Assembly (NCBI GenBank): GCA_949710005.1
Contig: OX453275.1
Span: 35,254,294 to 35,318,293, forward strand
Reading direction: 5' to 3'
Length of the DNA: 64,000 bases
Source of the DNA: Ricordea florida
Lineage: Eukaryota > Cnidaria > Anthozoa > Corallimorpharia > Ricordeidae
The translations under genes were made by a program, and so were the position numbers. Positions 45,501-54,469 of the stretch are shown piece after piece (within the stretch, counting starts at the first letter, position 1; each line of letters begins with the position of its first letter). The notes beneath the pieces are model-generated. The model had not been told where the DNA came from. It worked only from the letters and a program-made list of their open reading frames with translations, and made no database searches.

Positions 45501-48500
45501 TAAACGTTGAGATATTAATAATGATTTTAGTTAGTCGTTAAGGTTTGGTGAAAATAGGATAGAGATTTAATTTGGTTTTCAATTCTATTGAAAAATATTC
45601 AAGGGTCTTGAAACCATGTATGACACCTCACTGTAGTCACGGTTGTTTGTGGAGTTCGATCGTCCGGCAATAGAAAGTTCTGTGAAGGACTGCTGTTGAC
45701 AACGTTTATTGACGTTTCGACAACCTGAGCGGAAGTCATAATCAGAGTCAAGTGATTTATGTAAGAAAACGTGATGCTATTTGACTATACGCCACCCAAC
45801 AGATAGGAGCGCTACGGATTATGGGCTCCTGTCAAAAGCTTTTTAAACCTGATAATCACGATCTACTTGTCGTGTCACGAGCCATTTACTGAAATACGTT
45901 TGGGTCAATGTAAGTAATAAAATGCAGATATGAGAGCTTAAAAAAGGACATTCGGTATAATGCTGTTTTGATACAATTTTATGATTGTATGCTCTGAAAA
46001 AAAAAAATACAGAAAAATATCAGAAAAAAATGTTTTTCAACAAGAGGAAAAGAAACCCGCGTTAAACTTTAACCCTGGCTTAGCGCTAATCGGCGTTCGA
46101 ACAACCGGCCCCTGGGCAACTTTGCACCTATCCCTCTCTAATCCAACATTTTAACTTTTTAACTTATTATAACTTGTTGGGTTAGGGGAGGGGTAGGTGA
46201 ACAGTTGCCCAGATACTTAAATTGATCCGTAAGTTTTTACCTGACTCCATCGATACGTCTGCTGCCAGAATTCACCTGTGCTATAGCGCCCTGCGTGGAT
46301 TGTTGGTACTACTTTGTCACGTGATTGGTATCCTATCGAGTCCACAAAACGTATTTGATCGAAATACAAGGGATGAGTGGGTGCGTCAGTAGTTGGGGCG
46401 GTAATTTTCATAAAGTTAATAATCCTGCCCCAGCGATAGCGAGACTCACCATATGTAACCCAGATCCCTCGCCATCCCTGTGGAGGTGCAAAATAAATTG
46501 GTAATTCGCGAGTTGGTTATATACCGCTTTATTAGACCGAAATATAACACAGAAGAGTAAGCTGCGCAAGGAATTTTGGCTGTGATAACGAGCAAATAAT
46601 TACTGCTGCCAAATTGCTACTGAAACGTACTACTGTGGTTTCTCTTCTCTGTATGAAACTCTTTCTTTAATTGGCGTAATTCTTGTTAGGATATAGCTGA
46701 CCGTTCTGACCAGAAAAAAAAATAACTGTATATTGAACGAAGTTGGTAGGATTTCCCGTTGTTTCATTTTGTTAATCTTACCCTCCTGGATCAAACCGTT
46801 TTTTGCAATTTTTGTGTATCTTGGTGCCATTCATTTTTACTCTTTTTCTTTTCGTCTTGACCGTAATTTCTCTCTTCTCATAGGCAAAACGGTAGTCATC
46901 GAGTAGACTAACGATTACTCGTTTCAGGTACAGAGGCTTTTAAATAGCGTTCAGAGTTACAAAGCGTTTGACAAGAAGAGGCGTAGTTAAAATATATATA
47001 AGTTCCAGATAAGTATCATACACATCAAAAGTATACATTTTTTCTCTAGATTAATCACCGAACTAAATAAGGGAAATTAACAAACAAAATATGAAAAGCT
47101 AGCTGGTAACGTTAAGGCTTCTATCGACTATCAAAAGTCGAAGCAGACCCTGAAGTGATGTCCAACATTCATTACTTCATTTCTAGACCTAGCATGATCA
47201 TTTGTACACTGGAGAATACCCAGCGCCTTACAAAGACTAGCACCCAACCTATATATAAATAAATGTCTATATATATATAAATGTCTAGGTTGTGGATCGC
47301 TGGTCTTCTTCAGGTGATGGGGTCGACTGGTTGCGGTGCACCGTTATCTAGGCTTGGTGGTCCGCTCCGCGACCCACATCGAAGTGACTACATCGTGAGA
47401 CAAAGGAAAAGTTTATATAACATGTTTATGTTATATAAACTTTTATATAACCTATATGTTATATATTTCCTATATGTTATATAGGAAAATAAAATTTGAA
47501 TCAAGGATAAAATTGAACCACAACACATACATCACCACGATGAATAATAATTGCCATAAAATATACATGACCTTCATCCAAAAAATTACCTTAAAGTCCA
47601 AATGTATAGGAAACCGTGATATAATGACTGGAGCCCCAGGTGTGGTCTGAGTGTATTCAAATGAAACAGTCAAGTGATCCATGCGCTTGTGGGTGTTGTA
47701 AATCCACAGCTTAATTCCGCCTCTGGTGAGCTCTCTGCCCTGAATTTCCTGATTGAAGGATATAAACAAATCGAGGCAAATTTCGATTCAAGAAGCAACA
47801 TTAATTAGTTTAATTTGTTAAAGGATGAGTACAAAATTATAGACTTCCGTGAAAAAAGAAACAAACAAACAAACAAACCAAAAAACAAAGAAAGAACAAA
47901 CAAACAACATAAAAAAACAGAAAGCTGACATTTGTGTTTGGAGAGACCTTAAATATCTATTTTACAAGTAATGTTGGAGTTCTCTCGTCGCCTGTCATAC
48001 GTTGATATTTAAACCTTCAACCAGTGGTCTTTTGTAATTTTTTTGGCTTAAACGAATGTCTTGTTATACACATATTTTAGTCATATATTGTAAAAGCGTT
48101 TATTTTATATGATCTGTGCGACCCATAGGGGCGCTTCTATTGAAGTACTTCATAAAAATTATTCTCTGTATGAGAGCCGTACGCCATGGTGCGAGGAGGG
48201 CCATAAGAAGCCGCACAGCCCTTTGTATGGTACCGCAAGATCCCTCCGCTGCAAAATTGGAAGAATCCCAGAAGAGGGGTGGTCATGTGATAAAATGTTT
48301 ATTGACTGGGGGAGATCGTCCGAACGGAAAAATGTTTGGTACTCGGTCATTCCGTACGTCATGACCTGGAACTAAGTATTTTCCAGTACGGCCCTCCCAC
48401 TCAGTCAATAAGTACAAAGTATTGTTTGACCCCAGTATTACAGAAGACCTTGCTTATCAACCAAACCTGAAGTATAGTCGAAGGTAATCTTTTTGTCAAG

Positions 48501-50389
48501 AGCCCATTATCCTCCTGAGTTTGTATGGTACCAAGAATAACAAAATTTTCAGGAACATCGAAGATAAGTATATACAACTCAGCAACCTTGGCAACACTAT
48601 TCACCTCCCGCTAGGTGGCTGAATAGTGCCAGGCCGGAGCCGATTACTTTTGCCTCCATAAGTGCTGTACCCTGGAATCAACAATTCCAGTCAAGAATTA
48701 TTTTTAGAACAGGCTTTCCCGCGAAAGTACATTGTTTCCGAGGACATTTGCATGTTGCCGCAGCGAGGAAAAAAAACGGTGGCGGAACAGAAAAAAATAA
48801 ATGCAAATGAGCAGAACTGAACTGCGCTCTGATTGGTTGATTGGTGATTATGCATTAGGGCGTGACAAATTTTCCGCGAAAACTATTTCTATAAACAAGA
48901 CGCCCAGGGGCTGAGTTTTGCTTCTTGGCGTCGATTCTGAACTCTGAAAAGCTTAAAAAACCTTAAGAGGCACCTTAACTGCGAGGATCTTTCATCTATT
49001 ATCATTTTACCGCAGTGCACATGTATGAAATTTTCATATATATACATTCATCTCTTGATCATTCATTCATTTTCATTTGTTTAACGCCAATTACAAATAA
49101 AGAAAACTCTCACGGAACCTTATAAGAAAGGATGCTCTCACTCGGCTCCTTCCTTTTTCAAAAGAAAGAGTCTGGGAAGCAGATTGCATTGTAAATATTA
49201 AGGTGCCTCGTTTTAGGTATAAGTTGACTCATGATCATACGTTCTAATCTCACCTCAGAGCTTGCAAAAGAATAAGTTATCGCATCGCCACTGGACCAGT
49301 TCCATTTCATAGAATGTGCAGCATCTTTGTAATGAGTCCTTGATAGCTGTATAGTCGACGTAGGAGGTACTCTGAAGGCCGACAATTGAGGTGCACTCTC
49401 AAAGTTGAAAACTGTGAATTTTGATGAAAAATACGGTTACTTGCTTCAACCTGTTAAGGGCTGCGTTCACAGTATCATGACGGATCCTCCTCGGATCCGG
49501 TATAAAATTTGCACGGTTAGGCGTCGTTTTCACGCTGTAGCTGCTATCCGGACAAATTTTTTTACCGACTATCCGTGCAAGTTTTGCATCTGCTCCAGGA
49601 ACAGATGTAGGTTTGGATCTGAACGGTCTTAGATTGTACTGACGCAGAGTGAACAGCCTTGTTCGGTTCCGTTTTCGTCCCGGGTCTCCATTTTTAAAGC
49701 TTTGTGCTTTTTGCATAACAGCTCTTGGAAGTTGTGATAAACGAAGAAAATATCATACGGGTCATTATGTTTCATACAAGTAACTTCTGTCAAGATAGTT
49801 TTTAACTTTGGTCGAGTTCTCTTTTGAGTTGTCATGGAACTGAGAACACAGAAAACGCTGAAAGAGACAGACGTCAATAATCAGCTGCTGATTGAACTAA
49901 ACAAGTTTGGTCATAAAGAATTTAGCACATGCTGAAAAAATCAAACATTTCTTGTTGAATTCCAAGGTGGGCAACCGCTTCCCATGAAAGGTCATTTACT
50001 CGTCACTCGATGGATTTTGGTGGAGAATAATCAATGACATTGATGAGGACTTCAAGAGACGCCCAAGAAAACAAAGGGAATGGTCATGGGTTTTGCCAAA
50101 CTTGAGTCTTCTTGGATTATGATAATTTCAATTTTACCAGCAGTGATCAAATTTTTCTGCCCGCAAAGTACATTTTTCAACGATTTTATTTAACCTTTTT
50201 GTGTTGCGTAAATAAACACAGTTTTATGTTTCCATGGCTCCAACATTTTTGACCAGGAACGTTCCGTGGTCATTGAACTCCAACGATTTAACCCTTCAAG
50301 GAAAATAAGTTACCTGTTCTACACTCTACGGTCTGTACAGCTCCTAAGAACAGCGGCAGAAATATTCCAGCATACCAGAACACTTTCAT
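31380..50389 (-). CDS. Secreted chondroitinase-ABC-type polysaccharide lyase (PL8 family), 16 exons
   Basis: PL8 lyases cleave glycosaminoglycans such as chondroitin/dermatan sulfate by beta-elimination. Exons 5' to 3': 50314-50389, 49254-49411, 47590-47748, 46241-46477, 44442-44670, 44036-44230, 42358-42507, 41192-41420, 40843-41090, 38390-39071, 37094-37325, 35597-35747, 34891-35090, 33642-33800, 32693-32854, 31380-31568. Phases close exactly to 1,151 aa. Exon 1 encodes a signal peptide (MKVFWYAGIFLPLFLGAVQT). Exons 2-4 form the carbohydrate-binding-like N-terminal lyase domain (VFNFES, LDFKGWRGIWV, QSRDKVVP). Exons 5-10 are the alpha-toroid catalytic domain with FHHNGYYANAY (His529/530, Tyr538), SGRFPG (Arg591) and VWDFEASYKG (Glu725), matching the His-Tyr-Arg-Glu tetrad of Proteus chondroitinase ABC. 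Exons 11-16 are the beta-sandwich domains (LGSGI, TAWLDHG, YGYVIFRRT). Acceptors of exons 10 and 11 and the donor of exon 6 were chosen by phase. Substrate is inferred. Confidence 0.9.
33186..33545. repeat. Copies of a ~106-110 bp repeat in lyase intron 14
   Basis: GTGTGGTTCTAACTTTTTCATCTGTGG, then GGTCATTCTTTAGAAAGCTACT and CACTGTACTGTGG, recur in diverged form here and, better preserved, at 37470-37760 in another intron of the same gene. Confidence 0.7.
33880..34790 (+). mobile_element. Non-LTR retrotransposon reverse-transcriptase fragment (antisense in lyase intron 13)
   Basis: The plus-strand frame has the RT blocks GVSQGSILGPLLFLVHINDL and the catalytic box YADDT. They are followed, in another frame after decay, by a C-terminal block RLFYRCLYVYKCVNE...HDYDTR typical of metazoan LINE ORF2 tails. 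Frames are broken and both ends are missing, so this is a dead fragment. The LINE clade cannot be fixed from this piece. Confidence 0.85.
35878..36115 (-). repeat. SINE-like interspersed repeat in lyase intron 11
   Basis: The minus strand contains a B-box-like GGGTTTGATTCCCGCC. From memory, the adjoining body (TTTTCCCTTCTCC...AATCAGCGCCTCTAAATTCC) is a common coral repeat. A related piece (CCAATTACTGTGGTCCCTT) recurs at 53170-53190. Confidence 0.45.
36122..36182 (+). repeat. (TAA)n microsatellite
   Basis: About 18 AAT/TAA units, with one AAC interruption near the end. Confidence 0.95.
37470..37760. repeat. Tandem ~106-110 bp repeat in lyase intron 10
   Basis: The phrase CAGTACTGTACTGTGGTACTG plus TTTTTCATCTGTGGATCAAACCA starts about 37470, 37576 and 37685. 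Two full and one partial copy; the same unit occurs degenerated at 33186-33545. Confidence 0.85.
39290..39475 (-). mobile_element. C-terminal fragment of a non-LTR retroelement
   Basis: The minus-strand translation reads RTVRVVPIVVGSLGSV, then LQKTTLLGTARILRKVLEL. From memory this VVP-x-V-x-G-x-LG ... LLGTARILRKVL block terminates many cnidarian reverse-transcriptase proteins. No RT domain lies next to it. It abuts a GAT/AAT microsatellite. Confidence 0.5.
39476..39533 (+). repeat. (ATT)n(ATC)n compound microsatellite
   Basis: ATT units followed by about thirteen ATC/CAT units. The Met-run and Ile-run frames here are artefacts. Confidence 0.95.
40557..40695 (+). repeat. Dispersed repeat, second copy of 7796-7932
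   Basis: Collinear with the copy in galactokinase intron 1 (GTATAAATCTGTTACGTCC; GAGTGACGTAGAACAAAG). Lies in lyase intron 9. Confidence 0.75.
41885..41955 (+). repeat. tRNA-like (SINE head) sequence
   Basis: TGGTGTAATGGTTAACCTGCCGG resembles a tRNA A box with D-arm, and GGTTCGGTCC about 45 nt later a B box. The acceptor stem does not pair, so it is not a functional tRNA. Lies in lyase intron 7. Confidence 0.35.
47411..47484. repeat. AT-rich fold-back repeat
   Basis: Successive inverted copies of GTTTATATAACAT / ATGTTATATAAAC and CCTATATGTTATATA form overlapping hairpins. Lies in lyase intron 3. Confidence 0.75.
48300..48410. repeat. MITE-like inverted repeat (TATTGACTGGG ends)
   Basis: Begins TATTGACTGGGGGAGATCG and ends CGGCCCTCCCACTCAGTCAATA, with a partly palindromic middle (CATTCCGTACGTCATGACC). 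It resembles, from memory, a fold-back repeat abundant in corals. Lies in lyase intron 2. Confidence 0.65.
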
Positions 50390-51442
50390 TTCCTTTGTCA
50401 AGAAAAAAAGGAGCATTTCAAGCAAAAAGAAACGATTTATACTTTCAATTGAAATTTTCTCTATTTTGCTAAATAATAAGTAGTATAAAAACGTGAAAGA
50501 CAACTTTGAAAATAGATTCAGTTACCTTCTTCAGTTTTCTTAGTAAAATACTCTTGTCTTAAAATTGTCATGTGCCCCGTCCCCGTTTCAAACAAAGTGT
50601 GAAGGGAAGGAACACCCATGCAACAAAAATAACATCATGATCTCATCAAAATGATCTCATATTCATTTACATTTAAGCTATATTTAGCAAGTTATATTGG
50701 TTCAGTATAAGCACAAGAGAACAAATTCAGTCAGTCAGTCCGTTAAAACAAACCAGTTTAGATTTCGGTAATGCTTTATTTTTGGATTTGTTTAACCTTC
50801 TTCGCTAAAAATAAATGAGGTTATTGGTAGCTTCTTTCAAATCATCCAACGGGGTACGTCTAAAACTATTGTGATGTGGGCATATATCGGACCAGCAGGT
50901 TGCCTCCATATTTGATGCTGGCTAACATTGTGACCACTAGTAAAACTATCCACTGTACCGTGAAACGATGCTAGAATCCTTAAAAAAAGTGGTTTATTGG
51001 TGTAGAATACCTTTGCCTTTAAACTATGCGCAATTTCAATACTTTCTGTTATCAGGCTGGTTCCTCGAGCGGGCAAGATGAGGCGAATTCTGACATCTGA
51101 TTGGCTGCTAGAGCAGGTAATATGGGTCAAGCTTGCCCGCTCGAGCTTCCCGCGTGATCCCGCGAAACAGCCGGAAACAAAATAGCCATATATAATGAAT
51201 TCTTTGTTGACCAAGCTTGTTCGGTCAATATGGCTGAATATTGGCCTCGTTGGCATTTTGATTGACCTCGACAACATATCGGTCAATAAAGGCGCAACAA
51301 AGAACATGGTTAATATCCAGCAACTCTTGACCTCACGCTTGGTCGATAACGCATATTCAACAGTTTATAATCAGTAAAAGAAGAGTGCATTTACTTAGTT
51401 TCAGTTTTATTTATTTTTATGCCTTAATACAAAAAGGAAAAC
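50390..51442. other. Upstream region of the lyase gene, no gene recognised
   Basis: Probable promoter side of the minus-strand lyase gene. Around 51060-51145 there is an inverted pair CTCGAGCGGGCAAG / CTTGCCCGCTCGAG. At 51207-51236 lies TTGACCAAGCTTGTTCGGTC, a word that recurs in diverged form at 51889-51915 and near 57630-57655 and marks a dispersed repeat family. No TATA box is obvious. Confidence 0.5.
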
Positions 51443-51612
51443 AGATATCTCTTATTAATCGAGTTCGAGGTCCGTACTGTAAAATACGGACCGAGTTTTT
51501 TCCCGTCGATTTATGGCCCAAGCGCGAAGCGCTTGGGCCATAAATCGACGGGAAAAAACGAGGATCCGTATTTTACAGTACGGACCGAGAAAACGAGGTT
51601 AATAAGATATTT
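51443..51612. repeat. Nested palindrome with flanking inverted repeats
   Basis: The core 51469-51586 is a near-perfect palindrome centred on GCGCGAAGCGC. Each arm carries TCCGTACTGTAAAATACGGA, which is itself self-complementary, then CCCGTCGATTTATGGCCCAAG. Outside it, AGATATCTCTTATTAATCGAG pairs roughly with GAGGTTAATAAGATAT. A fold-back transposable element is the likely origin. Confidence 0.85.
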
Positions 51613-51650
51613 ATTATATCTCTGGAGTCATTTTGGCGACCAAAACAAAC

Positions 51651-51686
51651 TTTAGCGGGCCGTACAGTGAAGTACGGCCCGCTAAA
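51651..51686. repeat. 36-bp perfect hairpin
   Basis: TTTAGCGGGCCGTAC, a 6-nt loop, then GTACGGCCCGCTAAA. It is separate from, but close to, the larger palindrome and shares its GTAC-type core. Confidence 0.85.
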
Positions 51687-52042
51687 TTGACCAATCACAG
51701 CGCGCGTACTAACTGAGAGATATAATAAAGTTAATTATAACCACTTACTGATAGAGTTGCAAGGAGTCTTCACCCCATTTTCTATTATCTAATGCGAAAA
51801 TCGGCAGATAAACCGATAAGCCAAGATAAACCAATTTCTGGGAGAAAAACGTTTTTGCTTTTTTGGCATATAATAAAATCCTTTTTAGCTCAAGCTTGTT
51901 CGGTTAAGATGGCTGAATACTGGCAGAGTTCTTGAGGCACAAAAAGGGCGAAGAAGATCATCATGATGGTTAATATCTGGCCATCTTGACTGAACAAGCT
52001 TCGTTGATATCCCGTATGATAATTTTTTCAAAGTAGGTAGGA

Positions 52043-52275
52043 CGTTTACTCAGTTGAAAAAATTAGAGTGTTCAAAGCAAGCCAGAGCTTGAATACGTAA
52101 GTATGGAATAATGGAATAGGACTTTAGTTCTATTTTGTTGGTTTCTGGAACCGAAATAATGATTGAGAGGGACAGTCGTATTTCGTTGTCGACGTCAGAG
52201 GTGAAATTCTTGGATTTACGAAAGACGAACTAGTGCGAAAGCATTTGCCAAGAATGTTTTCATTAATCAAGAACG
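52043..52275 (+). pseudogene. 18S rRNA fragment (central domain), decayed
   Basis: About 233 bp align by eye with metazoan 18S rRNA: AATTAGAGTGTTCAAAGCA, GGAATAATGGAATAGGACTT, TTCTATTTTGTTGGTTTCTG, GAGGTGAAATTCTTGGATTT and GCGAAAGCATTTGCCAAGAA in order. The GGGGGCATT segment normally after GAGGGACAGT is missing, and a short extra CGACG occurs before CAGAGGTG, so it is not functional. Sequence ends abruptly at both sides. The TTTACGAAAGACGAAC variant fits cnidarians. Confidence 0.9.
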
Positions 52276-54136
52276 TTACCTAACAAGTTAGGTCTTTCAA
52301 GCACGCAACCATCAAAACTGGTTTAGTGCAGGTTGTATAAGTATTTTCCGAAAAAGCTTAAAGCGTGAACTCGAGTGAAATCTCGATTTGGATAATCTAT
52401 AGGTTTTATTGAAAAACAATATAAAATTTAAGTGTTTATAGTAAGTAAACAAATAACAGAAATAGATACCACAACAATAACTTCAAACCCTTAACTTCAT
52501 CTAAATATCAACAGATTTGTGGAAAAGTTAAACAAGCCAATTTTAACATATTAAAAATTCACTTTAGTTCCTGAGAGAAGGGGCCCAATATAACTCAACA
52601 CCAGGAACCCATCACCAGGAGCGTATTTATGTGTTGGGTGGCGTCCCCAGCACAGTAACAGATGTGGTTATCTTTAGAACTCGTATTTCCAGCGAAAAAT
52701 TTTAGCACGATCCGTTGCTATCATCCGCCATAATAAAGCGACAGTAGAAATTCGCATCAGAAATTAACATGTATGTAGCACAATTTGATTAGTCGTTGTA
52801 ACAATATATTTGTTTTCTTTGCCGCGAAATAGAAGTTAAAAATAACACCATCTACTACTGTGCTGAGACAAAGGGCTGATATGGTAGAGGAATGCTCCTG
52901 GTGATGGGCTCCTGTCAACACTGATAAAGAAAAACCCATCGCTGTGCAATTTCTTAGGCTGCGAAGTTCCTTAGTTAAAGTTTCCACATGAAAATATTGG
53001 TGGTTTAATAGCGACTACACATGTGAAAACAAAACATTTCACTACGTTTCAGTATTAGCGAGGGAACATTTTCACTCAAAGTAGACGAAAACGAGGCGAT
53101 GGAATTCACTTCGCCGGCGCATGTGATATTTATTTATTTATTGATTTAATTTTGCCAGTTAAGCTTGCTCCAATTACTGTGGTCCCTTAACAATATAAAC
53201 TAAATAAAATGCAAATACAATAGTTAAGTATATACTAAATTATGAACTAGAAAAAAAGGACGTGATATGTTCTGGCGATATTACACGAGAGGCAGATGGA
53301 ACACCATGTCCGTGGGTTTCCGTTTCAAAAAACGAGAGAGCCTGGTTATAATTAGTCGGGCAACCGACTATAGGTTTACCCTCGAGTTTCATCGCAAATC
53401 GCAGTCACGTGCAATGGGGAATACCGCAGACACGTAATACGGGCGCAACCTTTCCACGATGTCGAAGTCGATGGCGAATATGTCGGAAACAAATGGTGTC
53501 TCCTTTTCTACGCTCAAACATGCAGACCCACACACCGTTCGCGGTAGATCCACTCTAACACATGGCGTGTGTAATGAGCGTATACTTCGAAACGGGTCGT
53601 TCTGCGAACTGAAAATAGAGAATGTCTCCCTGTTGCCCGACTTACGATCTTAGATCGTCTTGTTAAGTTTAAGTTTGCGCTTAAAAGCGCTGAGATCAAC
53701 TGTGTTAAGCCTAGGGTCCCCTGGTTGGGTGTTCCAAATTCTAGTAATTATGATAAGATACGATCTTTGAAACTTAAAGTTCTACATTTCTTAGGTCAGA
53801 AAAGGAGAGCATTAGGATTGCTTGTTGACCGTGTTAAAGTGCTACTACGACGAAATTTTCACATAACTTTTTTTTCAGTTCAAAAGCTAGGTAACATCCT
53901 TGAGAACTTTACTTCCAATTTTCGTTTTTGTAAGATGGCAAGAACTGTATTATTTTAGCACTCAAACTCTTCGAATTTTCGCCCGCCATTAAAACGCCAT
54001 GTTCTTGCGACCTGGTTACCAATGGCCACAGGCCAGGTCGCAATAAAACCTTCGTGACGTCATTTTCTTAACACATGGCTAATTTCTCATACGATTCTGG
54101 CGAGTTTCTGCTTTCGCAGACTGTTATCTTTTCAAT
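52276..54136. other. Intergenic region, no gene recognised
   Basis: AT-rich; contains a short (TTTA)n run near 53130 and repeat pieces shared with 35880 and 41820 (GATGGGCTCCTGTCAACA at about 52903 and 41827). The last 150 bp before 54137 may hold the promoter of the THAP exon. Confidence 0.4.
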
Positions 54137-54469
54137 ATGGTAGGAAGTCGTTGTGTTGTTCAGGGATGCAGCAACCGCACAAACAGAGCGTTAGGCATTG
54201 CTCTGCATGCAAGTCCGACCGATAAGACGAGAGATATCTGGGTTCGATTTGTAAGAACTAAAAGAAAGAATTTTTTCCCTCAACCTCGGGCTCGCTTTGT
54301 TATTTGCTCGGCACACTTCGAGGAACACTGTTTTACTCGCGCCTTTGACCCAAGGCAGCGTCGGCAAATTAAACCTGGTTCTTTGCCGAGCATATGGAAA
54401 GAAGAGGAGCCATCAACAGACACCGACTCCCCGAGACAGCGTCGCATGAAGGACAAGGAGCGTCAAAAG
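54137..54469 (+). CDS. THAP zinc-finger domain exon (111 codons; gene incomplete)
   Basis: THAP domains are C2-CH zinc-binding DNA-binding modules of animal transcription factors and P-element-type transposases. Here Cys6, Cys11, Cys57 and His60 provide the C2CH set (CVVQGC...ICSAHF). The THAP-invariant Pro27 (ASP), Trp35 and Phe61 are present, as is the closing KPGSLPSIW (residues 79-87). The ATG is the first in frame. The exon ends in phase 0 at AAG before GTTAGC, a usable donor. No further exon was recognised downstream, so the rest of the protein is unknown: it may be a short gene, a domesticated transposase fragment or a dead copy. A conserved intact domain argues for recent function. 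Confidence 0.75.

Noticed and set aside
48109-48375. Overlapping frames of 82-88 codons on both strands
   Set aside because: They overlap the inverted repeat at 48300-48410, lie in a lyase intron and show no family motif.
52043-52275. Functional 18S rRNA gene
   Set aside because: Only a central fragment with a deletion in a conserved stretch and no neighbouring rDNA.
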